Shown: positions 8,876 to 18,887, counted from the first letter of the stretch. The stretch: DNA of 64,000 nucleotides from Stieleria neptunia (GCF_007754155.1 NZ_CP037423.1:9110938-9174937); one strand, 5' to 3'. The notes: generated from the letters alone by a model not told the origin. Numbers and translations: made by a program.

Positions 8876-10051
8876 GTGCACAAAACCATCATCCGGACCA
8901 TCGGCATTCCGTTGGTCACCTTGATTTCATCGACCATTCTGCCGTTCCATTCATCCGCGGCACCACCCTGGAAACGGCATACGATCGACGACACCCGGCG
9001 CGGTGCCGATGGGGTGCGACTGGGCGATTTCAACGGCGACGGGCTGATGGACGTCGTCACGGGCTGGGAAGAATCGGGATTGGTCCGGCTGTACCTTCAT
9101 CCCGGCACGACGAGCGCGGGCGCCCCCTGGCCGATGGCAACGATCGCCAAAGCCAAATCGCCCGAGGACGCCGTCCCGATGGATCTCGACGGTGACGGGC
9201 GACTGGACATCGTCAGTTGCCACGAAGGCAAACAACGCCAACTGCTGGTTCATTGGAATAACACGCCCGAGCCGCACTCGAATTCATCACAGTTGCTCCG
9301 ACAACAGAACTGGACGACCGATCGTTTCAAACAACTCGACGGCGTGATGTGGATGTTCGCCCTGCCGCTGGGCACGATCGACTCGCGGATCGCACTGGTC
9401 GCCGGGGCCAAGGGCCCCAAGGCCACGATCACGCTGTTGCTCGGGCCCGCGACCAACCCACGCGATCTGTCATCCTGGACCACCATTCGGCTGCGTGATG
9501 CGGGCTGGATCATGTCGCTGCGCGCCGTCGACATGGATCGCGATGGGGACCAAGACATCGTCTTTTCCGACCGTAAGGGCGACCGTCGTGTGGCGGCCTG
9601 GCTGGAACAACCCGACGATCCCGATCAGACGTGGACCGAACATGAGATCGCGGGGCAGGGCAGGGAAGTGATGTTCCTGACCGCCACCGCCGAGCGTTGT
9701 TTGATCAGCACGCGAGAGGGCGTTTCGCTGGATGGTCGACGGAGCGACAACGGCTGGATCGTGACGCCGCTGCCCAACCCGCCACAAATCAGCATGGGCA
9801 AAGCGATCGAAAGCTTTCCCGACGGTCAACTCGTGCTGACGGCCAACACGCATGCCAGTTCCGATCCCGACCGGCCCGGAATCTGGATCCGCGACGTTTC
9901 GGGAAACTGGTCCGCGATCGATCCGACGACGCGAGTGAAATTCGATCGGATGGAATTGATCGATCTCGATGGCGACGGCGACCTGGACGTGATGACCTGT
10001 GAAGAACGCCGAAACCTAGGCATCATCTGGTACGAGAATCCGGCGAATTGA
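8876..10051 (+). CDS. secreted FG-GAP/VCBS-repeat protein
   Basis: A signal peptide (hydrophobic residues 8-28 ending at SSAA) is followed by a beta-propeller-type protein built from FG-GAP repeats with calcium-loop motifs DFNGDGLMDVVTG, DLDGDGRLDIVS, DMDRDGDQDIVFS and DLDGDGDLDVMT. These repeats normally form extracellular integrin-like propellers. The start is GTG at 8876. Two overlapping GGGCAGGG octamers (9653-9665) encode an AGQGR segment that looks like a loop insertion. No enzymatic domain is visible; the role is probably extracellular binding. Confidence 0.85.
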   Translation: MHKTIIRTIGIPLVTLISSTILPFHSSAAPPWKRHTIDDTRRGADGVRLGDFNGDGLMDVVTGWEESGLVRLYLHPGTTSAGAPWPMATIAKAKSPEDAVPMDLDGDGRLDIVSCHEGKQRQLLVHWNNTPEPHSNSSQLLRQQNWTTDRFKQLDGVMWMFALPLGTIDSRIALVAGAKGPKATITLLLGPATNPRDLSSWTTIRLRDAGWIMSLRAVDMDRDGDQDIVFSDRKGDRRVAAWLEQPDDPDQTWTEHEIAGQGREVMFLTATAERCLISTREGVSLDGRRSDNGWIVTPLPNPPQISMGKAIESFPDGQLVLTANTHASSDPDRPGIWIRDVSGNWSAIDPTTRVKFDRMELIDLDGDGDLDVMTCEERRNLGIIWYENPAN

Positions 10052-10283
10052 AATCTCAGCGGAGCAGGGCAGGGGAGTTGGCAGAAAAATGGAGGGCAGA
10101 ACAATGAGCACTCAGCACTCAAATCATTTTCCTGTCTTCCATTTTTCTGCCATTCCCCGCCCCCTGTTTCACACCCTGTTTCACACCGTCCCCCGCAGAA
10201 TCGCCTAGACCCCGCGCTCGCGGATTCACTACTGTCGCCAGGAAAGTGTTTCCATCGTCCCCCTGCGTGCGACAGGTCTTGCA

Positions 10284-12404
10284 TTGTCCCCGATCCAACG
10301 AATTCGCCCTTGGTTGCTGCCGATCGGAGTGATGGCCTGTCTGGTCGTGATTCTGATGCCGTTGCCGACGGTGATCATGGATTTTTTGTTGGCCGGCAAC
10401 ATCGCGTTGGCGGTGGTGATTCTGTTGACGACGATTCACGTGGCGACGCCGCTGGAGTTCAGCGTGTTTCCGACGCTGCTGCTGGCGACAACGCTGTCCC
10501 GTTTGGTGCTGAACATTGCAACGACTCGGCTGATCTTGTCCGACGCGCCCACGGCCGGCGAAGACGCCGCGGGGGGCGTGATTCGCACCTTCGGTCAATT
10601 CGTCGCCGGCAATCAGATCGAAGTCGGTTTGGTGCTGTTTTTGATCTTGGTGGTGGTCCAGTTTGTGGTGATCACCAAGGGCGCGACACGGATCAGCGAA
10701 GTCGCCGCACGATTTGCGCTCGACGGCATGCCGGGACGCCAATCGGCAATCGACGCCGACTTGAATGCGGGAAACATTGACGCGGCGACGGCGGCGGGCA
10801 AACGCGACGACTTGATCGCCGAAGCCGACTTTTACGCCGCGATGGACGGTGCCGGAAAATTTGTCCGCGGCGATGCGGTTGCCGGGCTGGTGATCACCGC
10901 AATCAACATCATCGGCGGCCTGTATCTGGGCATCGTCGTCTCGGGCATGGGACTGGCCGATGCCGCCTCCGTGTTCACCAAACTGACCATCGGCGACGGG
11001 TTGGTCAGCCAAATCCCATCGCTGTTGATTTCGTTGTCGGCGGGCGTGCTGGTCACCCGCGGCGCCCGGCGAACGAATTTGTCCGACAACTTCGTGACAC
11101 AATTGTTGGGAAACTCCAAAGCCCTGGTGATCGCGGGCGGTTTTTTATTGGTGCTGGTCATCACGGGACTGCCGCCGATCCCTTTGATTTTGTTGGGCAG
11201 CGGTTGTGTGTTGATCGCCACCACGCTTGACCGCAACGCGAAACAACAGGCGGCCCAGGCGCAGCGTGAGCGTGAAACCGAAGCCCAAGCGGCCACGCCG
11301 ACCCAAAAACGCGTCGAAGACTTCTTGACGGTGGACCCGCTGGAAGTGGCGATCGGATTGGGGCTGCTACCGCTGGCCGACCCGATTCGCGGCGGCGATC
11401 TGATGCAACGCATCGCCAGTCTGCGAAATCAGATGGCCGCGGAGATCGGCATCGTGTTGCCCAAGGTGCGGGTACGCGACGACGCGACGCTCGGCCAACA
11501 GGAATACGAAATCCGATTGTTCGGTGACTTCGTCGCCCGCGGCGAGTTGCGTGTGGACCGACTGCTCGCCAGCGGTGACGGCAGAACGACCGGAAAACTG
11601 GACGGAGAAACGGTGCATGAATTCGGCGGCACGACGTCGATCTGGATTGATCCGGCGGGCCGCGAACAAGCGATGATCTACGGATTCAAGACACGGACGG
11701 CACCGGGCGTGCTGGCCGATCACTTGGAACAAGTCGCCCGCGCCCACGCCGACGAACTGCTCTCGCACGACGCCACCAAACACCTGTTGGATGAATTGCG
11801 GCAGGTGGCTCCGGCGCTGGTGGACGATTTGGTCCCGGCCCGGCTGTCGATCAATGACGTTCAAAAAGTCTTGCAGGGCCTGCTGCGTGAAGCGATCCCG
11901 ATTCGGCAATTGGGCATCATCTTGGAAGCGCTCGGTGACGCCGCGGCGCGTTCCAGTGACGCGTCCGAACAGATCGAAAGCGTCCGCCGACGTTTGGCCA
12001 GAACACTGTGCTCCCAACTCCGTGACGAACAACGCACGCTGCGAGTCGTCACGCTCGAATCGTCCGCCGCGGAACCGCTGCAACCGCTCAACGGGCCGGC
12101 GGGGCAGGGCGAGATCTGGGCGGATGGCCAGGGCGGCACCGGCGCGACGTCTCAATTGGAAATCCGGCACAACAAAACACAAGACGTCACTTGCGACGCG
12201 ATTCGTCAAGCCGTTAAGAACCTATCCAGTGAAGGTTACCCGCCGGTCCTGTTGGTCGGCCCACACCTTCGACGCCGCGTGAAACAGGTGACCGAAGAAG
12301 CCGGAATCTGGACGCACGTATTGTCCACCAACGAAATCACCACCGACACTCAGCTGGAAATTTCCTCGACGGTCGGCCGCCCCACATCCTCCGCCGCCGC
12401 TTAG
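10284..12404 (+). CDS. flhA: flagellar export apparatus protein FlhA
   Basis: Core inner-membrane component of the flagellar type III export gate. The N-terminal half has about eight membrane helices and the FlhA signature around GDGLVSQIPSLLISLSAG. The C-terminal half, from about residue 340, is the cytoplasmic nonameric-ring domain that docks export substrates. The 706-residue length is normal. The start is TTG at 10284, since no ATG lies at the right place. It heads a flhA-flhF-fliA cluster; rod and hook genes are not in the window. PAGQGEIW near residue 610 is encoded over a GGGCAGGG octamer. Confidence 0.95.
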   Translation: MSPIQRIRPWLLPIGVMACLVVILMPLPTVIMDFLLAGNIALAVVILLTTIHVATPLEFSVFPTLLLATTLSRLVLNIATTRLILSDAPTAGEDAAGGVIRTFGQFVAGNQIEVGLVLFLILVVVQFVVITKGATRISEVAARFALDGMPGRQSAIDADLNAGNIDAATAAGKRDDLIAEADFYAAMDGAGKFVRGDAVAGLVITAINIIGGLYLGIVVSGMGLADAASVFTKLTIGDGLVSQIPSLLISLSAGVLVTRGARRTNLSDNFVTQLLGNSKALVIAGGFLLVLVITGLPPIPLILLGSGCVLIATTLDRNAKQQAAQAQRERETEAQAATPTQKRVEDFLTVDPLEVAIGLGLLPLADPIRGGDLMQRIASLRNQMAAEIGIVLPKVRVRDDATLGQQEYEIRLFGDFVARGELRVDRLLASGDGRTTGKLDGETVHEFGGTTSIWIDPAGREQAMIYGFKTRTAPGVLADHLEQVARAHADELLSHDATKHLLDELRQVAPALVDDLVPARLSINDVQKVLQGLLREAIPIRQLGIILEALGDAAARSSDASEQIESVRRRLARTLCSQLRDEQRTLRVVTLESSAAEPLQPLNGPAGQGEIWADGQGGTGATSQLEIRHNKTQDVTCDAIRQAVKNLSSEGYPPVLLVGPHLRRRVKQVTEEAGIWTHVLSTNEITTDTQLEISSTVGRPTSSAAA

Positions 12405-12444
12405 TCCTGACGATCCTCCGCCCCGCCTTTTTACAGCCCACTTG

Positions 12445-13638
12445 ATGCAAGTCAAAATTTTCCGAGCCGCAAATTTGCAAGCTGCCCTGGAGGAGATCCG
12501 GGAACAGCTCGGGCCGAATGCATCCGTTCTGCGAACGCGACAGTGCCGTGACGGATGGATGGGTTGGCTGGGCCGAAGCTATGTCGAAGTGACCGCCAGC
12601 AGCGGCGACCAGCCGCGCGACGCGGCCGGCATGATGTCCGAAGACACGCATCGCTCCCTGGAACGCCTGGCGGGGATTCAACCTTCTCCCAACACACTTC
12701 CGATCGACTCGCGACAAACGCTGTCGGTCGTCGGCCGGATGCCGATCAGCCCCACCGGCTCGACGAGCCCTACCCGGCCGACCGGCGGGACCGGTCTGAA
12801 CCATTCCCGGTACTCCGACCCCACCGCCGACTATCGCACGGGCCTGATCTCGCTGGGCGTCTCCGAAGCCGTGGCCGACCGCTGGATCCGTTCGACCAGC
12901 GGCTTTGTGGCCAACCTGGGCGACCCGGTGGAACCGTCTTGGTTGGAACAGTTGCAACGCAGCGTGGCCCGAGAGATCCGTCTCAGCGGTGCGATCCAGC
13001 TCAATCCCGGCGAACGCCGCATCGTGGCACTGATCGGGCCGACCGGCGTCGGAAAAACCACGACGGTGGCGAAGCTTGCTGCCGGGTTCCGCATTCAATC
13101 CAAACGACGCGTCGGTCTGTTGACGATCGATACGTTCCGAATCGCCGCCGTCCAACAGCTCCAAGCCTACGCGCAAATCATGGACTTGCCGATGAGCGTG
13201 GTCGAATCGACCGACCAGATGCGCGGTGCGATTGACCAACTGGGCGATGTCGATTTGATCTTGATCGACACCGCCGGGCGGAGTCCCAAGGGGGACATGA
13301 GCATCGCCGGGCTGGCCGAGTTGTTGCGCACCGCCCAACCGGACGAAACCCACTTGGTCATCAGCGCGACGAGCACCGCCGCGGTGGTCCAATCCGCACT
13401 CGACGGATTCGCCGCCGCCAGGCCGACCGCCGCGATCCTCTCCAAACTGGACGAAACCCCTTACACCGCGGGCGTGCTGTCGGCGCTGACGTCCTCACGC
13501 GACCGCCTCGGGCTGCCGATCAGCTACGTCACCAACGGCCAGCATGTCCCCGATGACATCGCCGTCGCGACCGCCCAGCGGCTGACCGAACGTTTGATTC
13601 CCGCGCCCACCGGCGTGCGGCAGTTCGAAGCCGCCTGA
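12445..13638 (+). CDS. flhF: flagellar SRP-like GTPase FlhF
   Basis: SRP54-type GTPase that sets flagellar position and number. The N-terminus MQVKIFRAANLQAALEEI is typical FlhF. The NG domain carries the P-loop GPTGVGKTTTVAKLAAGF (about residue 197), DTFRIAAVQQLQAYA, and DTAGRSPKGD. The ATG at 12445 is preferred to the TTG one codon earlier. In most flagellar clusters the regulator FlhG/FleN follows; here fliA follows directly and no MinD-like gene is present. Confidence 0.94.
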   Translation: MQVKIFRAANLQAALEEIREQLGPNASVLRTRQCRDGWMGWLGRSYVEVTASSGDQPRDAAGMMSEDTHRSLERLAGIQPSPNTLPIDSRQTLSVVGRMPISPTGSTSPTRPTGGTGLNHSRYSDPTADYRTGLISLGVSEAVADRWIRSTSGFVANLGDPVEPSWLEQLQRSVAREIRLSGAIQLNPGERRIVALIGPTGVGKTTTVAKLAAGFRIQSKRRVGLLTIDTFRIAAVQQLQAYAQIMDLPMSVVESTDQMRGAIDQLGDVDLILIDTAGRSPKGDMSIAGLAELLRTAQPDETHLVISATSTAAVVQSALDGFAAARPTAAILSKLDETPYTAGVLSALTSSRDRLGLPISYVTNGQHVPDDIAVATAQRLTERLIPAPTGVRQFEAA

Positions 13639-13707
13639 AAGAAACGAACAATAAAACTCAACTCACCATGAGAAACAACCGATAGAGAAAAAGCCGAGGG
13701 CTGGGAA

Positions 13708-13735
13708 CTCAAAAGACGACTTGAGATTTTTTTTT
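13708..13735 (+). terminator. possible weak intrinsic terminator after flhF
   Basis: A 5-bp stem CTCAA/TTGAG (13708-13725) is followed after one base by nine T residues. The stem is short for an intrinsic terminator. The remaining 13639-13974 gap before fliA holds no gene I can support. Confidence 0.35.
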
Positions 13736-13974
13736 GAGAGACCACCTTCGGCGACTGGGTCGACCCCGGCACACACGGACAAGAAAGCTGGACAAGGATT
13801 GTCTGGTCGATTGGTCGTGCCCGTGCAGAGAACCGACCCTGAGTGGCGCCGATGATTTTGTTCGCAGCAATGCAACTCGGATCGTCGGCAACAGCGAAAG
13901 CGAAAGCGAACCCCAAACATGACCTCGGCGACATGATGTCGTCGGCAGTCGAATTGAAGATCACGGAGGATTGG

Positions 13975-14775
13975 ATGCCAGCCGCAGTTTCAACAGACGA
14001 TGAAATCCTAGAGGTTTGGAAACGATTCAAACAGACCGAGAAGGATGCGGACGAATACGAACCTCTACGCAATCGCCTCGTCGAGCGGTACATGCCCTTG
14101 GTTCGATACAACGGTGAACGCATTTGGCAACGTTTGCCCGATGGCGTCGAACTCGATGACCTGATCAGCGCCGGAATCTTCGGCCTGATGGACGCGATCG
14201 ATGCCTATGACATGGACCGCGGCGTCAAGTTCGAAACCTATTGCGTGCCGCGAATCCGAGGCGCCATGCTGGACGAACTACGCACCATGGACTGGGTCCC
14301 CCGGTTGGTTCGCAGCAAGGCCAGCAAGCTGGCCGTCGCCAAGAAGCAATTGGAAACCAGGTACGGACGTCCTGCGACGGTGCAGGAATTGTCCGAACAC
14401 ATGGAGCTTTCGATCGCCGAAGTCGAAAAGATGGAATCGGACGCCAATGCCGTCGGCGTCGTCTCGCTCAACAAAAAGTGGTACGAGACCGACAGCTACA
14501 AGGACGTGCGCGAAATCGACATCCTGGAAGACAAGAAAGGCGAAGACCCGACCCGACGTGTCCAGAAAAACGATCTGATGCGTTTGGTCACCAAGGGACT
14601 CAATCGCAACGAACGCTTGATCATCATTCTTTATTACTACGAAGAATTGACGATGAAAGAGATCGGTGCGACACTGGATTTGTCCGAGTCGCGGGTCAGC
14701 CAGATGCACACCTCCATCGTCAACCGTTTGCAAACCCAACTGGGAATGCGACGAGTCGAGTTTGGCACGGCGTGA
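13975..14775 (+). CDS. fliA: RNA polymerase sigma factor FliA (sigma-28)
   Basis: Alternative sigma factor for late flagellar and motility genes. Region 2 contains VERYMPLVRYNGERIW and ISAGIFGLMDAIDAYD; region 3 contains RGAMLDELRTMDWVPR, a strong FliA signature; the C-terminal helix-turn-helix of region 4 reads LTMKEIGATLDLSESRVSQMH. The ATG at 13975 was chosen because a GGAGGA ribosome-binding site ends four bases before it; the frame is open upstream to 13843 but looks non-coding. The product is 266 residues. It sits directly after flhF without flhG between them. Confidence 0.92.
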   Translation: MPAAVSTDDEILEVWKRFKQTEKDADEYEPLRNRLVERYMPLVRYNGERIWQRLPDGVELDDLISAGIFGLMDAIDAYDMDRGVKFETYCVPRIRGAMLDELRTMDWVPRLVRSKASKLAVAKKQLETRYGRPATVQELSEHMELSIAEVEKMESDANAVGVVSLNKKWYETDSYKDVREIDILEDKKGEDPTRRVQKNDLMRLVTKGLNRNERLIIILYYYEELTMKEIGATLDLSESRVSQMHTSIVNRLQTQLGMRRVEFGTA

Positions 14776-14847
14776 CGCTGCTCCAGTCCGTGCGAAGTCC
14801 CGCCGACTTCGCCGACGTGTCCTCCGTTTTGCAATTGAGTCAACCGC

Positions 14848-16047
14848 GTGCGCGTCGCCCACATCATCACTCGCATGATCATCGGCGGCGCCCAGGAAAA
14901 CACGCTTTTCAATTGCCTGGACTTGATCGAGCATCATGACGACGAAGTGATGCTGATCACCGGGCCGTCGCTGGGGCCCGAAGGCGACTTGCTGCACCGC
15001 GCCGGTTTCTTCGCAGATCGAAGCAAACTGCGGGGCAGGGCAGGGGAGTTGCAGATCGAACTGTTGCCGATGTTTCGTCGCAACATCCATCCGCGACGCG
15101 ATTGGGCCGCCTCCCGGGCGATCCGAAAAACCATCCAAAACTTCCGTCCCGACGTCGTGCACACGCACAGTGCCAAAGGCGGACTGCTGGGACGCAAGGC
15201 CGCCTGGTCGCTCGGCGTGCCGGCCGTGATCCATACCGTTCACGGAGCGCCCTTTCACGATTTCCAGCCCCGACTGGCGCGCGAATTCTTCCGACGCTGC
15301 GAACGCTTCGCCGCGACCCGCTGCCACCACTTGATTTCCGTGGCCGATGCAATGACAGAACTGATGGTCCAAGCCGGCGTCGCACCGCGAGAAAAATTCA
15401 CGACCATCTACAGCGGGATGGACGTCGACCCGTTCCTCCGCGCCGACGAGCAGCGACAATCGGTGCGCGAAAAATACCAGATCGCGCCCGATCGCGTCGT
15501 GATCGGCAAACTCGCGCGACTGTTTCACCTCAAAGGCCACGACGACCTGATCACCGCCGCGGTCGAGGTGATCGCCCGATGCCCCCAGGCCCTGTTCCTG
15601 TTGGTCGGCGACGGCATCTTACGCGCCCCCCTGACCCGACGAATCGAATCGCTCGGCCTGGCCGAGCATTTCGTGTTCACCGGACTGGTTTCCCCCGCCG
15701 ACGTCCCCCCGCTGATCGGTGCGATGGACGTGCTCGTGCACACCTCGCTGCGTGAAGGCCTGGCCCGAGCATTGCCCCAAGCGTTGATCGCCGGAAAGCC
15801 CGCGGTCAGCTACGACGTCGATGGGGCTCGCGAGGTCGTGATCAGCGACGAAACCGGTTTCCTGATCCCGCCACGCGACACCGCCAGATTGGCGGATGCG
15901 TTGATCCGCCTGGTCGAAAATGCCCCACTTCGCAAAACGTTGGGCGGGGAAGGGCAGAGGCGATTCACCGAGCAGTTCCGCCACGAGACGATGACGCAGC
16001 AGGTTCGCGGCATCTACCAACGCGTTTTGGACCGCCGATCACCCTGA
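14848..16047 (+). CDS. GT4-family glycosyltransferase
   Basis: Two Rossmann-like domains of a GT-B glycosyltransferase: N-terminal RVAHIITRMIIGGAQENT, HTHSAKGGLLGRKAAW, and the C-terminal donor-binding region HTSLREGLARALPQALIAGKP. In retaining GT4 enzymes the last segment carries an E-x7-E pair; here the second position is glutamine, a possible change of chemistry or donor. Start is GTG at 14848. LRGRAGEL near residue 65 lies over two GGGCAGGG octamers. It probably acts on envelope polysaccharide or lipid; the substrate is unknown. It follows fliA by 72 bases, but a flagellar role (glycosylation) is only a guess. Confidence 0.85.
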   Translation: MRVAHIITRMIIGGAQENTLFNCLDLIEHHDDEVMLITGPSLGPEGDLLHRAGFFADRSKLRGRAGELQIELLPMFRRNIHPRRDWAASRAIRKTIQNFRPDVVHTHSAKGGLLGRKAAWSLGVPAVIHTVHGAPFHDFQPRLAREFFRRCERFAATRCHHLISVADAMTELMVQAGVAPREKFTTIYSGMDVDPFLRADEQRQSVREKYQIAPDRVVIGKLARLFHLKGHDDLITAAVEVIARCPQALFLLVGDGILRAPLTRRIESLGLAEHFVFTGLVSPADVPPLIGAMDVLVHTSLREGLARALPQALIAGKPAVSYDVDGAREVVISDETGFLIPPRDTARLADALIRLVENAPLRKTLGGEGQRRFTEQFRHETMTQQVRGIYQRVLDRRSP

Positions 16048-16499
16048 ATCACCTCCCGGTGACACTTTGGCTCTAACGGTGTTCGCGGAACGGGGCGAGC
16101 GGGCCGTCATTTTTGTGAGCCGCGCGCCGCGTAAGCGGCCGGGCACTGCGACGCTGCCCGAGGCCTTACGGCCAGCGGCTCACCATTGACTCAGCAGATC
16201 CCGCCCCAACCGACAACCCGCGAACCGTCCGGTCGCGTTTCAAAAACACCGCGTTTGGCGTCAAAGTCGACGGCAGGGGGCGCAAGCCCTCCGGTGGTTT
16301 GCGTCACCGCGTGACCTGAATCGGTCGCTCACGGCCAGCCGGCGGCCAATTCCCCGGCTTTCGCGATTGCCACGACGTCAACTATGATGCCAGCCGGCAG
16401 GGTCTGGTAAACTCTGCCGGCCCCGACAGCCCCCCCGATGAGACGATCGCGGGGCCCGCTGGAACTCCGACACACTGCCATTTGTCCGATCGGTAACCG
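16048..16499. repeat. intergenic stretch with REP-type palindrome and small hairpin
   Basis: 16115-16200 is one of four copies of a ~70-110-bp palindrome that begins GTGAGCCGC, contains GCGTAAGCGGCCGGGCA and ends GGCCAGCGGCTCACCATTGA, followed by CTCAGCAGAT. 16272-16295 holds a smaller hairpin with GGGC/GCCC arms and a GCAA loop, repeated at 32470 and 42092. The remainder, upstream of the second kinase, shows nothing I can name. Confidence 0.8.
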
Positions 16500-17450
16500 A
16501 TGACCAAGACCCGAGATTACTACGGCCCGTACCGATTGACCCGTCTGATTCGCTCCGGCTCGACCGCGGAGGTCTGGGAAGCGATCCACGAACACGACCA
16601 GGAACGTTTCGCGCTCAAGATCCTGAAAGGGCAGATGGCCAAGGACAAAAACGAAGTCAATCTGCTCAAGCACGAATTCAACGTCGGCAAGGACCTGCAA
16701 AACAGCCCCCGGATCATCAAAATCCTGGATTATTCGATCGCCAACGATCGGCCGTTCCTGGTCCTGGAACTGTTCAGCGAACTGAACATCAAACAGGCAC
16801 TTCGACGCGGCCCCGACTCGCTCGCCTTCATGCTCGACAAGATCATCGAACAGGCCGGCGAGGGCATTTATTACATGCACACCCGCAACTGGATCCACCT
16901 GGACCTGAAACCCGACAACTTCCTGGTCAGCCGCGACGGCGAAACCAAACTGATCGACTTCACGATCACCGAAAAGAAAAAGACCGGGCTGAGCAAGATC
17001 TTCCATCGCAAAACCCTGGCCAAGGGAACCCGCAGCTACATGGCACCCGAGCAGATCCGACGCAAGGTCTGTGACGAACGAACCGACATCTATTCCTTCG
17101 GCTGCGTCCTGTTTGAAATGGCCACCGGCAAGCCTCCCTTTACCGGCGACACCCCGAACGATTTGCTCAACAAACACCTAAACGCCTCGATCCCCAGTGC
17201 GATCGCCTACAACAACAACGTCACGAAAGAATTCGCCGATCTGATCAAACGCATGATGGCCAAATCGGCATCCGCCAGGCCGGGTTCGATGTGGGACTTC
17301 TTGAAAGAGATCCGCTCGATCCAACTCTGGAACAAACGCCCACGCAAGCCGGAAATTAGCGTCTTCGACAGCATGCCCGGTATCCGTGGCGCCGATGACA
17401 TGCTTCGCAAACCATCGGCTGCAGACCTAAACGACGAAGAAGAGGATTGA
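16500..17450 (+). CDS. serine/threonine protein kinase (soluble)
   Basis: A compact Hanks kinase of 316 residues with no transmembrane helix. The glycine loop is degenerate (IRSGSTAEVWEA), the lysine is in FALKIL, the catalytic loop is HLDLKPDNF (HRD to HLD) and the metal site DFT replaces DFG. The activation segment GTRSYMAPEQIRRK is conserved. The catalytic Asp, Lys and Asn remain, so it may be active as a non-RD kinase. accA starts 6 bases downstream, suggesting co-transcription and raising the possibility that it regulates fatty-acid synthesis; that link is inferred from position only. Confidence 0.88.
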   Translation: MTKTRDYYGPYRLTRLIRSGSTAEVWEAIHEHDQERFALKILKGQMAKDKNEVNLLKHEFNVGKDLQNSPRIIKILDYSIANDRPFLVLELFSELNIKQALRRGPDSLAFMLDKIIEQAGEGIYYMHTRNWIHLDLKPDNFLVSRDGETKLIDFTITEKKKTGLSKIFHRKTLAKGTRSYMAPEQIRRKVCDERTDIYSFGCVLFEMATGKPPFTGDTPNDLLNKHLNASIPSAIAYNNNVTKEFADLIKRMMAKSASARPGSMWDFLKEIRSIQLWNKRPRKPEISVFDSMPGIRGADDMLRKPSAADLNDEEED

Positions 17451-17456
17451 CAATCG

Positions 17457-18419
17457 ATGGCCGGACCCGGACTCGATTTTGAAATCGAAATCGCCGAACT
17501 TGAAACCCGTATCAGCACGCTTCAGCGACAGACCGAACGCAGCGAAGCCGCCGAAGGCGAATTGCGGTCGCTGCGGACGGACCTTGCCAAACAATTGCGC
17601 GACGTCTACTCCTCGCTCGATCCGTGGCAAACCGTTCAAGTCGCCCGACACAAGAACCGCCCCTACACCAAGGACTACCTGAACCTGGCGTTCGACGATT
17701 TTGTCGAACTCCATGGCGACAAACACTTCGGCGATGACCGGGCGATGCTGGCCGGATTCGCCAAATTGGATCGCTTCAAAGTCATGGTGCTCGGCCACCA
17801 AAAAGGACGCACCTACAAAGAACGCGCCGCCTGCCACTTCGGCTGCGCCCACCCCGAAGGCTATCGCAAGGCGATGGTCAAAATGCGTCTGGCGGAGAAA
17901 TACAAACTGCCACTGATCTGCTTCATCGATACACCCGGCGCCTATCCCGGCATCGGTGCCGAAGAACGCGGCCAGGCGCAAGTGATCGCCGAAAGCATGT
18001 TCAAAATGAGCCAGCTGAAAACGCCGATCATCTGCATCGTGATCGGTGAAGGCGGATCCGGAGGCGCATTGGGAATCGGTGTCGGAGACCGGATTGCCGT
18101 GATGCAACACGCCTACTACAGCGTGATCAGCCCCGAAGGTTGCGCCGGCATCCTCTGGAAAAGCCACGAACACGCGCCCAAAGCCGCCGCCGCACTCCGC
18201 TTCACCAGCGATCACCTCAAACGCCTCGGCGTGGTCGATGACGTGCTCGATGAACCGCTTGGTGGAGCCCACCGGGATCATCACCAAATGGCCACGCGAC
18301 TCAAAACCTACCTCTCCAAAACGCTCGGCGAGCTGGAAACCAAGTCCGTCGATCAGCTGCTCGAATCACGCTACGACAAATTCCGACGCATCGGAGTCTT
18401 CCTCGAAGAGGCCTCCTGA
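17457..18419 (+). CDS. accA: acetyl-CoA carboxylase carboxyltransferase subunit alpha
   Basis: Transfers the carboxyl group from biotin to acetyl-CoA, making malonyl-CoA for fatty-acid synthesis, in complex with AccD. The N-terminal coiled segment (LDFEIEIAELETRIS), FDDFVELHGDKHFGDD, ICFIDTPGAYPGIGAEERGQ, and GEGGSGGALGIGVGD match AccA throughout. The length of 320 residues is normal. The ATG at 17457 follows the kinase stop by 6 bases. accD is not in the window. Confidence 0.96.
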   Translation: MAGPGLDFEIEIAELETRISTLQRQTERSEAAEGELRSLRTDLAKQLRDVYSSLDPWQTVQVARHKNRPYTKDYLNLAFDDFVELHGDKHFGDDRAMLAGFAKLDRFKVMVLGHQKGRTYKERAACHFGCAHPEGYRKAMVKMRLAEKYKLPLICFIDTPGAYPGIGAEERGQAQVIAESMFKMSQLKTPIICIVIGEGGSGGALGIGVGDRIAVMQHAYYSVISPEGCAGILWKSHEHAPKAAAALRFTSDHLKRLGVVDDVLDEPLGGAHRDHHQMATRLKTYLSKTLGELETKSVDQLLESRYDKFRRIGVFLEEAS

Positions 18420-18887
18420 TCGCCGGTCGAAAAATCGACGCCCGCAAGCGACACCCAGAGCCCGAGCGCCCTGCGAAAGGAGTCACCCTCCCTGCCAGGG
18501 AGGGTCGAGCGCAGCGAGGGGAGGGTCGACCGGTCGTCGCTGAGCGATTCCGAGCCACTTAGACCCTCCCCGCTCCGAGCGCACACTCCTCCGCGCCCCT
18601 CCCAAAGGACGGCGATTGTAAAAGTGGCGGATTTGACCGTCGCGGAAGTCGCTAAGCCTTTCGCAGCGCCCGCCCTCTCTGGCGTTTGCTTGCTGCGCAA
18701 ACGCCGTCTCTCCCAGAGGGAGAGAATCTAAATCGGTTACAAAATCCTGCAGAAAACGAATCGGCGTCCCGAGGGAGAGAATCTATTTGGTTGCCAAAAG
18801 CTGCCGTTATACAATCGATATCCCGAGTCTACCGTAACGTCATTCATCGACCATCCGCTTCGCTCCGGCCGACCGGCAACACGACGT
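18420..18887. repeat. intergenic stretch with two dispersed repeat families
   Basis: 18481-18610 carries a CCCTGCCAGGGAGGG palindrome with GAGGGGAGGGTCG and an inverted AGACCCTCCCCGCTCC. 18655-18830 carries the arm GGCGTTTGC / GCAAACGCC flanked by CCCTCTC and GAGAGA. This second element recurs in inverted orientation at 56215-56335, including the outer words GGTTG-C-AAAGCTGCCGTT and CTTAGCG. No gene is seen. Confidence 0.8.

Noticed and set aside
13843..13974. Longer N-terminus for FliA
   Set aside because: The extension lacks sigma-factor similarity, and the GGAGGA site directly before 13975 defines a better start.
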